A DNA stretch of 43,103 nucleotides from a virus, in the IMG/VR virus record IMGVR_UViG_3300032307_000885, positions 1-43,103 of that record, one strand, 5' to 3'. Below are positions 16,998 through 25,869 of the stretch, one piece after another. The stretch's first letter is position 1. Each line of letters opens with the position of its first letter. A model generated the notes under the pieces. That model saw nothing but the letters and a program-made list of their open reading frames with translations, was not told where the DNA came from and ran no database searches. A program made the translations under genes and the position numbers.

Positions 16998-17378
16998 ATG
17001 GTTACGATTCCAGTTAGTGTTGGAGAATTAATTGATAAACTATCAATTTTACAAGTAAAAAAACTAAAAATTACAAATCCTGAAGGATTGAAATATGTAT
17101 CCGAAGAATTTGAATTATTATATAATCAATCCGAAATTTATTTACAAGTCCATGAAATAAAGTCTTTATATGAGTCATTGACAGAAGTAAATTCAGACCT
17201 TTGGGATGTTGAGGATAAACTAAGAGTCTTTGAGTCAGAGAAAAAATTTGATGAGGAATTCATCGACTTAGCTAGAAAAGTTTATTATACAAATGATGAA
17301 AGATTTAGATTAAAGAATGAAATTAACTTAATTACATTGTCCAAAATTAGAGAAGTAAAAGATTATAAACCTTACTAA
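16998..17378 (+). CDS. DUF6165-like small protein
   Basis: A 126-residue helical protein whose start reads TIPVSVGELIDKLSILQVKKLKI. This matches the hallmark of the DUF6165 family, often met beside glycosyltransferases and tetratricopeptide proteins in bacterial surface-polysaccharide loci. The rest is charged and helical (VEDKLRVFESEKKFDEEFIDLARKVYYTNDERFRLKNEI in pieces), compatible with a coiled coil. It closes the glycan operon; a 28-base gap follows. The molecular function of the family is not known to me. Confidence 0.7.
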   Translation: MVTIPVSVGELIDKLSILQVKKLKITNPEGLKYVSEEFELLYNQSEIYLQVHEIKSLYESLTEVNSDLWDVEDKLRVFESEKKFDEEFIDLARKVYYTNDERFRLKNEINLITLSKIREVKDYKPY

Positions 17379-17406
17379 ATCTCAAACTAAGATTAAATTA
17401 CAAAAA

Positions 17407-18141
17407 ATGGGTAGATTAACAAAACCAAAACCAACTGCAACTTTACCAAGTGAAGAAGCACCGATTAAAAATAAAAAACAACAGATCTGTTCAATAATTA
17501 AACGAAAGACAAAAGAAAAATTTTTATCTGAAAGTCAAAAAGAATATTACGAAAAATTAGTTAATAACCAAATTAGTATTTGTTCAGGTCCAGCTGGTGT
17601 TGGAAAGAGTTATATCGCAATGAAGTGTGCGGTTGATTTGTTATCAGACCCAAATACTCCTTACGAAAAAATTATAATTGTAAGACCTGCAGTTGAGGCT
17701 GAAGAAAAATTAGGTAGTTTACCTGGCGGAGTGGAAGAAAAACTAGACCCATATATTTTTCCTTCGTACTATCTATTAAACAAAATAATAGGCAAAGATA
17801 CGAGAGAAAAATTAAAGGAAATTGAGGCAATAGAAGTATTCGCATTGGCTTATATGAGAGGGATGAATATTGACAATTCTATTTTGATTTTTGAAGAAGC
17901 TCAAAACTCAACACCAAGTCAAATGAAATTGTTACTAACTAGAATTGGTTTTAATTCTAAGTTTTTTATATCAGGTGATTTGGAACAATTTGATAGACAC
18001 AAAGATAAAACACAAACAGGTCTTTGGGATGCTTTGAAAAAATTTCAGAACATGGAAGACATTGGTGTTTTTGAATTTAAGCCTACAGATATCGTTAGGA
18101 ATCCATTAATATCTAAAATATTAGAAAAATACGAAGAATGA
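17407..18141 (+). CDS. phoH: PhoH-like P-loop ATPase
   Basis: A 244-residue PhoH-family protein, common in marine T4-like phages. Walker A is GPAGVGKS (61-68), IIIVRPAVEAEEKLGSLPG follows as the family-specific Arg-Pro strand, Walker B is ILIFEEAQN (about 158-166), and FISGDLEQFD carries the sensor region. It binds and hydrolyses ATP; proposed roles include RNA or nucleotide metabolism under phosphate stress, but the phage role is unsettled. A basic N-terminal tail of about 35 residues precedes the domain. ATGA overlap with the next gene. Confidence 0.9.
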   Translation: MGRLTKPKPTATLPSEEAPIKNKKQQICSIIKRKTKEKFLSESQKEYYEKLVNNQISICSGPAGVGKSYIAMKCAVDLLSDPNTPYEKIIIVRPAVEAEEKLGSLPGGVEEKLDPYIFPSYYLLNKIIGKDTREKLKEIEAIEVFALAYMRGMNIDNSILIFEEAQNSTPSQMKLLLTRIGFNSKFFISGDLEQFDRHKDKTQTGLWDALKKFQNMEDIGVFEFKPTDIVRNPLISKILEKYEE

Positions 18142-18737
18142 GAATAGGTATTGAATTGAATGGAGTATTGAGAGACACTCTAAAAAAAATACAACAAGAA
18201 TACGAAAAGTGGTTTCTTAATAATCCATTCAGAGACGAAAATGAAGAGGATAACTTTCAATATGAAGTTTTATCTGATTTAACATCTTTAGATATTTCAA
18301 AACATTTGAAATTCAGAAATGAAGATGAACTGTATGACTTTATTTATAAAGAACATACAATGGAGATTTTCGGACATGCGGGTTCTGTAGAACCTTCGGG
18401 CCTTTTAGATTTGAATGAGTTTTACTTGGACATGAGAGAGTCTCACGACATTATTATTGTTTCAGATGAAATTGGAAAATCAAAACCTGCATCATTGTTC
18501 TTTATTTCAAAATTTGGATGTTTAGTTGAATCGGTTAGATTTTATAGTGAAAGTACAATTAATTCATTATGGGATTCCGTAGACATTTTACTTACAGCAA
18601 ATCCTAAACTATTATTGAATCATCCAAAAAACAAAATTGTAATTAAATTCAACACAATTTATAATAATGATGTTGAATCTGAATTTGATATTTCAAGTCT
18701 TAAGGAGTTAAAAACAAAAATACAAGAAATAATATGA
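18138..18737 (+). CDS. HAD-like protein, probably catalytically degenerate
   Basis: A 199-residue protein whose start, RIGIELNGVLRDTLKKI, lines up with the HAD motif I of deoxyribonucleotidase-like proteins (hhhDhDGVL.D). The two Asp residues of D-x-D are replaced by Glu and Asn here (residues 5-7). HDIIIVSDEIGKSKPASLFFISKFGC (in the middle third) resembles the motif II strand followed by the motif III Lys helix, and SVDILLTANPKLL the motif IV strand without its usual Asp pair. The fold is therefore plausible but phosphatase activity is doubtful. ATGA overlaps couple it to phoH and the next gene. Confidence 0.55.
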   Translation: MRIGIELNGVLRDTLKKIQQEYEKWFLNNPFRDENEEDNFQYEVLSDLTSLDISKHLKFRNEDELYDFIYKEHTMEIFGHAGSVEPSGLLDLNEFYLDMRESHDIIIVSDEIGKSKPASLFFISKFGCLVESVRFYSESTINSLWDSVDILLTANPKLLLNHPKNKIVIKFNTIYNNDVESEFDISSLKELKTKIQEII

Positions 18738-19018
18738 TACAAGTATTAGGTGAGAATTATTTCATCGACTTAGATGAAATTGAAAACTATCTTGATATGA
18801 GTCAAACTGACGACAGTGAAGATTCAGAGTCAGGAGTAACAGAAACAAAAATTAATATTATCAAATTCGAAATGGTTAAAATGTTATTAGACACTATTTT
18901 GAATGAACAAGAAATTATTGATGAAAAACTTGGAATGAAATCTAACGCACAAGTTAGTATACCTTTTAGGTTAGCGTTCAATAGTTTATTAAATAAAAAA
19001 CTTATCAATCATTATTAA
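18734..19018 (+). CDS. Hypothetical acidic protein (94 aa)
   Basis: A 94-residue protein with an acidic low-complexity stretch (about 22-35, DDSEDSESG) between two helical parts. No Cys, membrane helix or known motif is seen. It overlaps the HAD-like gene by 4 bases (ATGA) and its stop is followed one base later by the next ATG. A regulatory or adaptor role is possible; no function can be read. Confidence 0.55.
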   Translation: MIQVLGENYFIDLDEIENYLDMSQTDDSEDSESGVTETKINIIKFEMVKMLLDTILNEQEIIDEKLGMKSNAQVSIPFRLAFNSLLNKKLINHY

Positions 19019-19019
19019 T

Positions 19020-20072
19020 ATGGAAAACCAACTTCAAGAAAAAGTAAAACAGTCCATTAATATATTAAGAGACAAGCAAGCCAGAATATATTTTTTAGTT
19101 CAAGATACTAAAGGTAATGCGAAGGCTTCGGTAAGACTTATATATCAAATGGCAAAAACATTAAAAGATAATGGATTTAATCCAATTATACTTCATGAAA
19201 AAGCCGACTATGCAGGAGTTGTTGCATGGTTAAATGAAGAGTACATGTCAATACCTCACAGAGCAATTGAAGGACAAAATTTAGAAATTTCACCAGAAGA
19301 TTTTTTAGTTATTCCTGAAATTTTTGGATATGTGATGGACCAAGTAAAACAACTCCCTTGTGCCAAAATTGTTTTGACACAACAATATGCTCACATGTTA
19401 GAAACTTTACAACCAGGCCAAACATGGAACCAATTTGGGTTTTTGAAATGTATCACAACCTCAAGTAAACAGAAAGAATATATTGAAAGGGTCATGAGAC
19501 AAATTTCTTTCGACATCATTGACCCATTAATCAGTGAAGAATTTACACCTAAATCTACTCCGGCAATGCCCATTATTGGAGTTCATTCAAAAGAACAGAG
19601 TGATGCTATTAATTTAATTAAGACCTTCTATTTGAAATTTCCACAATATAGATGGTTTACGTTTAGAGACTTAAGAGGTTTATCTGAAAAAGAATTTGCA
19701 AACTCTTTGAGGGATTGTTTTTTGAGTGTTTGGATTGATGACCATAGTGGTTTTGGTACGTTCCCTCTTGAATCTATGAAATCAAATGTTCCTGTGATTG
19801 GAAAAGTTCCAAACCTGTCACCTGATTGGATGAGTGAAGAAAATGGTATTTGGGTTACAGACCAAACTTTATTACCTGATTTGGTTGCTGATTATGCACA
19901 AAATTGGTTGGAAGATAACATCGACCCACAAATTTTTGAAAAAATGAAAGAGACCGTCGAAAGATACACGGATAAACAAAAGTTTGAATCAGCAGTAGTT
20001 TCTCTGTTTGAAGGGTACTTAACTACAAGAGCGGATTCATTTGAAAACCAAATTTCAAAAACAGAAGAATAA
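19020..20072 (+). CDS. GT-B glycosyltransferase (GT4-like)
   Basis: A 350-residue protein with two Rossmann-like lobes. The N-terminal lobe has ARIYFLVQDTKGNAKASVRLIYQMAKTLKDNG in successive strand-helix elements and LVIPEIFGYVMDQVK. The C-terminal lobe holds FRDLRGLSEKEFANSLRDCFLSVWIDDHSGFGTFPLESMKS (split over 225-265), where S-G-F-G-x-x-P-L-E-S-M-K is the GT4 donor-site motif with Glu. It then reads NVPVIGKVPNLSPDWM. It is separated from the main glycan operon by PhoH but paired with a GT2 gene downstream, so it may form a second small sugar module. Confidence 0.75.
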   Translation: MENQLQEKVKQSINILRDKQARIYFLVQDTKGNAKASVRLIYQMAKTLKDNGFNPIILHEKADYAGVVAWLNEEYMSIPHRAIEGQNLEISPEDFLVIPEIFGYVMDQVKQLPCAKIVLTQQYAHMLETLQPGQTWNQFGFLKCITTSSKQKEYIERVMRQISFDIIDPLISEEFTPKSTPAMPIIGVHSKEQSDAINLIKTFYLKFPQYRWFTFRDLRGLSEKEFANSLRDCFLSVWIDDHSGFGTFPLESMKSNVPVIGKVPNLSPDWMSEENGIWVTDQTLLPDLVADYAQNWLEDNIDPQIFEKMKETVERYTDKQKFESAVVSLFEGYLTTRADSFENQISKTEE

Positions 20073-20073
20073 T

Positions 20074-20880
20074 ATGAACAATACACTATCATTATCAGTA
20101 ATACTACCCATAAAATCTTCCAAGGCGAAAGATTTTGATGAGTACTTCGAAAAAGCAATTTCATCTCTTAAAAATCAACAAGTTGGATTTGAAGAATTGG
20201 TAATTGTTCATTCACAAGAACAATCTCTCATTGACTTATTAGACTCATATGATTTTGGTAATTTGAATGTTACAAAATTATTGTGGGACCAAGAACCAAA
20301 TTACGCAAACCAAGTTAATTTTGGAATAAAAAATGCGAAGGGAGCTTGGATTTCTCTTTTTGAATTTGATGATGAATATTCATCAATATGGTTTAAGAAT
20401 GTAAAAAAATATGTCGAGTCATTTCCTGAAGTACAAATGTTTTTACCTGTCGTGGTTGAGACAGATGAAAAGGGATTATTTGCTGGATTTACAAATGAAG
20501 CAACATTTGCCGCTAATTTCTCGCAAGAAATGGGGATTTTGACCAACGATACTTTACAAGAATATCAAAATTTCCAAACCGCAGGTTCTGTAATTAAAAA
20601 ATCTGTTATTGAGGATTTTGGAGGGTTCAAACCATCAATCAAATTGACGTTTATTTATGAGTTTTTATTACGATTAACATATAACTCTGTTTCAGTAATG
20701 ACAATTCCAAGACTTGGTTACAAACACGTAAACCTTAGAGAAGGGTCTATTTTTTGGAACTATAAATTTGGAGACAGTAAAATGGTTGAAGATGAAGTAA
20801 AGTTTTGGATTCAAACCGCAAAAAGAGAATATTTTTTCACGGACGATAGATCCATAAAATATCAATCCGAAAATGCTTAA
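20074..20880 (+). CDS. GT2 family glycosyltransferase
   Basis: The frame also opens at a TTG at 20041 inside the previous gene, but the ATG at 20074, one base after that stop, is the better start and gives 268 residues. The protein begins LSLSVILPIKSSKAKDF, continues with FEELVIVHSQEQ, and has GAWISLFEFDDEYSSIWF, where F-D-D is the metal-binding D-x-D equivalent. FQTAGSVIKKSVIEDFGGF is the usual GT2 acceptor-side segment. No membrane helix. It shares one base with the sigma factor gene (TAATG). Confidence 0.8.
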   Translation: MNNTLSLSVILPIKSSKAKDFDEYFEKAISSLKNQQVGFEELVIVHSQEQSLIDLLDSYDFGNLNVTKLLWDQEPNYANQVNFGIKNAKGAWISLFEFDDEYSSIWFKNVKKYVESFPEVQMFLPVVVETDEKGLFAGFTNEATFAANFSQEMGILTNDTLQEYQNFQTAGSVIKKSVIEDFGGFKPSIKLTFIYEFLLRLTYNSVSVMTIPRLGYKHVNLREGSIFWNYKFGDSKMVEDEVKFWIQTAKREYFFTDDRSIKYQSENA

Positions 20881-21626
20881 TGCAAGATTCACTCTCTGCT
20901 ACAACAGAGGATGTTTTATCAAAAAAACGAGGTAGAAAGGCAGTTAAAGAAAATTATTTTGATGTAAGAGAAGAAGAGGCAGTTAGAAAATTTCTAATTG
21001 CCGAATCTTCATACGAAAAAAATAAAATTTATAATCAATTTTTAAGGTCTCCTTTAGATAAAATGATTTCCTCAATCATTAGACGATATAAATTATATCG
21101 TAAAGATATGGATTTTGAGGAAATTCATACAGATACGCATTCCTTTCTTATGACTAAGGTCGATAAGTTTAAGCCTGATAAAAATAAAAAGGCTTATTCT
21201 TATTTTGGAACTATTTGTAAAAATTATCTGATGGGTCAAATTATCAAAGACCAAAAAGAAACCAACCGAAAAATATCATACGAAGATATTTCATCAAGTC
21301 TTGAGGAAAGACCTGATATGTCATACAGAATTGATGATGATGTAATCGAAACAGATTACGTTATCAACCAGTATTTGGATGAGTTAAAAATTTATATTGA
21401 ATCAGAACAATTAAACGATAATGAAAAAAAATTGGGTTATGCATTAATTGATTTATTTGATAATTACGAAACAATCTTTTCGGGGGCCGATAATAATAAA
21501 TTCAATAAGAATGTTATATTATTATCTCTCCGAGAAATGACTAACTTAAGTACTAAAGAAATACGTAGTTCAATCAAAAGATTCAAAAAATTATATATAG
21601 TAATTCAATCAAGAATTAAAAACTAA
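20880..21626 (+). CDS. gp55-like late-transcription sigma factor
   Basis: A 248-residue protein with the sigma-70 region 2-like arrangement of T4 gp55-type late sigma factors. Helical EEEAVRKFLIAESSYEK and PLDKMISSIIRRYKLYRKD precede EIHTDTHSFLMTKVDKFKPDKNKKAYSYFG (in pieces to 110). AYSYFGTICKNYLMGQI (105-121) is the region 2.4-like promoter helix. It would direct host RNA polymerase to late promoters. T4 gp55 is 185 residues, so this one has an added basic N-terminal tail (KKRGRK, 15-20) and a longer C-terminus. Confidence 0.85.
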   Translation: MQDSLSATTEDVLSKKRGRKAVKENYFDVREEEAVRKFLIAESSYEKNKIYNQFLRSPLDKMISSIIRRYKLYRKDMDFEEIHTDTHSFLMTKVDKFKPDKNKKAYSYFGTICKNYLMGQIIKDQKETNRKISYEDISSSLEERPDMSYRIDDDVIETDYVINQYLDELKIYIESEQLNDNEKKLGYALIDLFDNYETIFSGADNNKFNKNVILLSLREMTNLSTKEIRSSIKRFKKLYIVIQSRIKN

Positions 21627-21634
21627 CAAAAAAG

Positions 21635-21642
21635 TATTTATA
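21635..21642 (+). promoter_or_regulatory. TATTTATA motif before late gene
   Basis: The octamer TATTTATA ends 3 bases before the ATG at 21646. It is one of eight TATTTAT(A/C/T) copies that precede tail and head genes in the coding orientation. Here it lies too close to the start to serve as a classic -10 box unless translation starts further downstream. Confidence 0.3.
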
Positions 21643-21645
21643 GAT

Positions 21646-22014
21646 ATGCCGAGACCTCAAAGAAAAGAAATCAATTTCACCAAAGATTCTATATTATCAC
21701 TCATGCAAGAAATCTATAATGAACTTGTTGAACAAAGACAAACTGCAATTAGGATTCAAAATAAGATGTTGGCGATGCTAAAGGACCCATCCGATATGAC
21801 TACTATTGGACCCGTAATTGAAAAACAACAAAAAATCGTAAATGATTGTGTTGATAAAAAACTCAACCTATCAAAACTACAGTCAAGTATTTGGGAAAAA
21901 TCTAACAACAATAAAGAGGAATCTTTTTCTCTTGCAGATTTAGACGATGATTTGATACAAAATCTTATTGAGAAAGACGTTTCCAAAGATGAGGAATCTT
22001 ACAAAATGAGATAA
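21646..22014 (+). CDS. Hypothetical coiled-coil protein (122 aa)
   Basis: A 122-residue, largely helical protein. Residues about 12-75 form amphipathic helices (SILSLMQEIYNELVEQRQTA, then VIEKQQKIVNDCVDKKL), and the C-terminus is acidic (SLADLDDDLIQNLIEKD). It starts the probable tail/baseplate block right after the late sigma gene. A gp33-like co-activator would fit the position and acidic end, but no sequence feature proves it; a small assembly chaperone is equally possible. It ends 3 bases before the next ATG. Confidence 0.55.
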   Translation: MPRPQRKEINFTKDSILSLMQEIYNELVEQRQTAIRIQNKMLAMLKDPSDMTTIGPVIEKQQKIVNDCVDKKLNLSKLQSSIWEKSNNNKEESFSLADLDDDLIQNLIEKDVSKDEESYKMR

Positions 22015-22017
22015 ATT

Positions 22018-24108
22018 ATGCCATTAGATATAAATTCAGCTCAAGAATCAATTCAAAGCAAAATTGATGCCTACAAAACTTACAGAGAGGTTTCACAATC
22101 AGAAAAAAGTCTTTTAGGTAAGTTGGGTAACTCCGCTACTGAGGCTACCTCCAAAATTTCAAGCCAACTAGATAAGGTTAGTGAATTTCAAAAAAGATTT
22201 CAAAGAGACCCTCCGAATTCGATGGATCAATTGTTGGGATTTTTGGGTCAAACACAAGGGAATGGTAGTGCAACACTAAAATATTTAAGATCGAAAATAT
22301 TACAAGCCGCGGCACAAATCGAGCCCAAAATGGCGGATATTCTTAAAAAAGAAACGATAAAGGCTCTTGGATGTTCAGTTGAACAAACATATAATGGAGT
22401 AACCGCGGAAAGTTTATCTCTTCAACCAATACCACTTAGACCACAACAAGAAGGTATATATATTCCTGTTAATTCAGTAGATTTTTTTTCAAATCTAAAA
22501 CAATCCCCTCAAACCGGTTTTGGTAAAATTTATTACGAAAGTGAAGATCCATCTGCGGATACAACATTTCGTCCTTACGGGGGACCAATACCATTTCCAA
22601 TGAATAAACAGTTATTCAACTTAATGACTTCAGATAACAAAGATAGGTCATATAGTCAAATTAATGGTAAGAATTATTTAGGGAAATCGGGTCAAAATTT
22701 ATTTGATATGCAATACACCCAAATGAATAGTTTTGGTGTGACAGGTGATTACTACCGAATTTTTTTAATTGACCGTGAGGATGGTCAAGGTAATATCACA
22801 AATAATGTTGGTGAATTTATTTCTGACTATTATAGTACTATAAAAATAGTAGATTCTGTTGATATTGGTGCCCAAATAGTAAATTTAATTTCAGGGGCCA
22901 TGAACATTAACGCACAAGTTGGTTTTGGAGAATTAAATAATCAAAGTAGATTTGGTTTAATTACGTCAAGAATCCTTGGGTTGTGTTTTGATGAAAGAAG
23001 AGAAATTGATGTAAGTGGTGTTGCAAAAGTTGGTGAATTAGATGGAGTTGACGATTCTTTTTTTGAACTTAATGAAATTGATTTACGAAATATTGAAGTT
23101 GAAATTTCAAATGTCCAAAATGGAATTATGGAATTTGAGGATTGTGATAATATTCAATTACCTGTAGATTCTGAGGTGTTAGTTGCTCAATTGATAGAGT
23201 TTAGAAATAATTTGAGTGGGGAAACCGTTGAACGGCAAGCTGAAAATATCGGTGAAATTATTGATACAATATCAGATAACCCTGCTTGGTCTTTAACTGC
23301 ACCTTCAAACTTAAACGTTAAATTATCAATAGATAAGAGTGTAATTAAAAAAATACCGTTGGCCGTTGCGGCGGGGGTATTGACCCCAAAAAATTTACTA
23401 CCACTTTATACTCTATTATCGGTAGTGGAATCAGGAGCAACGTACACTTATAATCAAGCAGTAACTGAAATTAATCAGACTACTGCTCCAATTACTGATT
23501 TCGGAAATCAAGCGGCTAATATTGGTGCTCAAGGAAGTAATATTGTTAATAGTGGGGAGGATTTCTTAAAAAAATTCAAGACATTTTCAATCCAAGTTAT
23601 TTCTCAAATTAATGCGGAGTTTCTTCAAGTTCTTTATGAAATATTAAAAAAAGATATTATAAATTTAGTGTCTATTATAATAACTGATGTTGAGAAATCG
23701 GCTAAATTGAAGCAATATACCATGATAATTAGATTAGTACAAATTGCGTTAGTTGTGTCTCAGTTGGTAAATGATTATCGAAAATGTAAAAGCCTTTTAG
23801 ACAATATATTACTTTTACTGAATTTAATTGGTCAAACAGCACGTATTGCAATACCACAACCGTTATTGGCCTTGGCAGATTTATTACCAGGAACTTCACC
23901 TGAAAGAGCGTCAATAAATGTTATCGAAGGTCTACAAAAGGTAGGGATACCAACAGGAACTTTACCTGATGGTTCACCAAACTTAATGGGATTATACGAT
24001 TTAATTAGTAAAAGGGGAAGTGAAAAAGAAGAAGCGGAAAATGGTAAAATTTTAACAACAATAAAACCTCAATCTGGAGGATTTTTGATGGTAGGTAAAA
24101 AGTTTTAA
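22018..24108 (+). CDS. Probable virion protein, baseplate region (696 aa)
   Basis: A 696-residue protein with an N-terminal helical region (1-110), a middle with Gly/Pro/Asn-rich beta-like segments (about 130-330), and a C-terminal half containing several hydrophobic or amphipathic helices (about 440-480 and 535-620, e.g. VQIALVVSQLVNDY and LLLLNLIGQTARIAIPQPLL). The hydrophobic helices are reminiscent of tape-measure or baseplate hub proteins, yet 696 residues is short for a tape measure. Downstream genes include an OB-fold baseplate candidate. I assign it as structural from context only. Confidence 0.6.
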   Translation: MPLDINSAQESIQSKIDAYKTYREVSQSEKSLLGKLGNSATEATSKISSQLDKVSEFQKRFQRDPPNSMDQLLGFLGQTQGNGSATLKYLRSKILQAAAQIEPKMADILKKETIKALGCSVEQTYNGVTAESLSLQPIPLRPQQEGIYIPVNSVDFFSNLKQSPQTGFGKIYYESEDPSADTTFRPYGGPIPFPMNKQLFNLMTSDNKDRSYSQINGKNYLGKSGQNLFDMQYTQMNSFGVTGDYYRIFLIDREDGQGNITNNVGEFISDYYSTIKIVDSVDIGAQIVNLISGAMNINAQVGFGELNNQSRFGLITSRILGLCFDERREIDVSGVAKVGELDGVDDSFFELNEIDLRNIEVEISNVQNGIMEFEDCDNIQLPVDSEVLVAQLIEFRNNLSGETVERQAENIGEIIDTISDNPAWSLTAPSNLNVKLSIDKSVIKKIPLAVAAGVLTPKNLLPLYTLLSVVESGATYTYNQAVTEINQTTAPITDFGNQAANIGAQGSNIVNSGEDFLKKFKTFSIQVISQINAEFLQVLYEILKKDIINLVSIIITDVEKSAKLKQYTMIIRLVQIALVVSQLVNDYRKCKSLLDNILLLLNLIGQTARIAIPQPLLALADLLPGTSPERASINVIEGLQKVGIPTGTLPDGSPNLMGLYDLISKRGSEKEEAENGKILTTIKPQSGGFLMVGKKF

Positions 24109-24110
24109 TA

Positions 24111-24323
24111 ATGAAAGACGAAAAATTTAAGGAAATATTAGATAGTCAACTATCTCTCAAAGATTTACCAAATACAAAGTTGGTGGAATATATGGATTTA
24201 TTATCATCAGACTTCGAATCAACAAAAGATTCTATAATCAAAAGTACCCTATACTTAGATAAAGTAGAAGAATTATACGACAGGTTATTAAAGGTTTATC
24301 AAGAAAGAAATAATGGAAAATAA
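24111..24323 (+). CDS. Hypothetical helical protein (70 aa)
   Basis: A 70-residue charged, all-helical protein (KFKEILDSQLSLKDL, then KVEELYDRLLKVYQERN) with no membrane segment. It overlaps the next start by 11 bases and follows the 696-residue protein by 2 bases, so it is certainly in the same operon. It could be an assembly chaperone for its large neighbours, by analogy with small genes among T4 baseplate genes. That role is inference. Confidence 0.55.
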   Translation: MKDEKFKEILDSQLSLKDLPNTKLVEYMDLLSSDFESTKDSIIKSTLYLDKVEELYDRLLKVYQERNNGK

Positions 24324-25848
24324 CTCAATTTTTTTTCAGTGTAGAGTGTTAAATACTGAAGACCCAATGATGCTGGGTCGTATCAGAGGTGTTCGTCTTA
24401 TTGACAACTATGACGATATATTAAAAAGTATTAGTGACCCTCCGTGGAACGAAGAAAAAGATATATGGACTTCTCGTGACCCATTTGTATTCAACGCATT
24501 ACTTCCCTATTTCGTATATTCAGTACCCAAAGTAGACGAATTAGTTCAGGTTATTTACGTGAACAAAGATTTCCAATATCAAAATCAATACTACGTTCAA
24601 AACACATTTTCAACTCCGACAGCTACATTCAAAGAATTTTATTTTGGTGGAAATAAATTCACAGGTACGGGTATGCAAATCAAAAACCCTAAACCTCTCA
24701 AGAACCAAGATGGAACTTTTACAGACCAATCGGTTCACAAAGGGGTATTTCCACAACCAGGTGATAATGCACTTTTAGGAAGAGGAAGTGCTGACGTTGT
24801 TGTAAAACAAGACGAAGTATTAATAAGAGCAGGTAAATTCAAAGGGGAACAATTACAACCTAACGTCATACCTGTTGCTAACCAACAGAGAGGGTTTTTA
24901 CAACTATCAAAGTTTCAAAGTACATTACAGAATTTAGAACCTAAAACTTATTTTGAACTTCAGGAAGATGTTTTACTTACAAAGTATTTAATTGAATGGA
25001 CGTTGACCAACCCTGAAAATGCTCAAGATAGATTTACAGGAGCAGTCTATTTATACCAACTAAAACCTGACGTTTCTATAAATTCCAAAAATATAACAGT
25101 TGATAGTGAGATTTCAGAAAATCTAAAAAAATTAGTCGCTACGGAATCATTTACGATGTTATCAAAAATTCAAACCATTGAATTTATAAATAATTTTATT
25201 AAGACCTGTAATCAAAGTAATGTAACCAGAAGTGGTGTAAAATTATTCACTGATAACAATGATGCTAACAAATTTCCGATTTTTTATCGACCTAATACAA
25301 TAATGTATTCAAAGTTGAATCCTTCTACCCCTTTAGGGTCAACCGCAACACCAATAGAAGTAAGTAACATCAGTGACATTTATAAGGGGATAAAATTAAA
25401 TCCATCACTAAAAGGTGGGTATGGTTTGATTTACACAAAAGGGAAGGTTGGAAATCCAAGAACTCCCGTAAAAAAGGTAGTTAAGCAACAAAAATACATA
25501 AATCAGGAATCTTCTTATGGAGCTTTAGGAAGTGATGTATTATTTTTAGTTTCACACAATTCACAAGTACCTGGAAAAGGGAAAATCAATTTTGATGATA
25601 CTTTATATGGGATTACTCCTGAAAAATTCGCTAATGAATTTCTTCCAAAAACTTCGAGTATGGTTAGAGGTGAGGAACTTTTAGAATTAATTAATTTGAT
25701 TGTGAAATTCTTAGTAACTCATACTCACGCATACCCAGGTCTCCCTCCAGTACCCGTAACTCAAGACGGAACAAACGTGCAGTCTATCCTGACCGAACTC
25801 AATAATGCGGTTAACAAAATTCTAAGCAAAAATATTCGACTTAATTGA
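24313..25848 (+). CDS. Baseplate hub/spike-like OB-fold protein
   Basis: A 511-residue protein. The first 90 residues resemble the OB domain of gp5/VgrG-type spikes: FFQCRVLNTEDPMMLGRIRGVRL, a middle with PWN, then FVYSVPKVDELVQVIYVN. Residues about 145-185 (PQPGDNALLGRGSADVVVKQDEVLIRAGKF) resemble the strand-rich segments that follow it. Near the C-terminus LVTHTHAYPGLPP (about 474-486) supplies paired His residues like those in spike-tip or hub proteins. No lysozyme domain is visible, unlike T4 gp5. Moderate confidence for baseplate function. Confidence 0.65.
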   Translation: MENNSIFFQCRVLNTEDPMMLGRIRGVRLIDNYDDILKSISDPPWNEEKDIWTSRDPFVFNALLPYFVYSVPKVDELVQVIYVNKDFQYQNQYYVQNTFSTPTATFKEFYFGGNKFTGTGMQIKNPKPLKNQDGTFTDQSVHKGVFPQPGDNALLGRGSADVVVKQDEVLIRAGKFKGEQLQPNVIPVANQQRGFLQLSKFQSTLQNLEPKTYFELQEDVLLTKYLIEWTLTNPENAQDRFTGAVYLYQLKPDVSINSKNITVDSEISENLKKLVATESFTMLSKIQTIEFINNFIKTCNQSNVTRSGVKLFTDNNDANKFPIFYRPNTIMYSKLNPSTPLGSTATPIEVSNISDIYKGIKLNPSLKGGYGLIYTKGKVGNPRTPVKKVVKQQKYINQESSYGALGSDVLFLVSHNSQVPGKGKINFDDTLYGITPEKFANEFLPKTSSMVRGEELLELINLIVKFLVTHTHAYPGLPPVPVTQDGTNVQSILTELNNAVNKILSKNIRLN

Positions 25849-25856
25849 TATTTATA
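25849..25856 (+). promoter_or_regulatory. TATTTATA motif, candidate late promoter
   Basis: TATTTATA lies right after the previous stop and 13 bases before the ATG at 25870, in one of the few non-coding gaps of the tail block. It matches the octamer before the portal, scaffold and OmpA-like genes on the other strand. Confidence 0.4.
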
Positions 25857-25869
25857 AGATAAAAGATAA

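Noticed and set aside
18734-19018. Possible antitoxin reading of the small acidic gene beside the HAD-like gene
   Set aside because: No toxin-like partner or DNA-binding motif is visible, so this would be guesswork.
20041-20073. TTG start for the GT2 gene at 20041
   Set aside because: The segment is coding for the preceding glycosyltransferase and adds a basic tail that does not belong to the GT2 fold.
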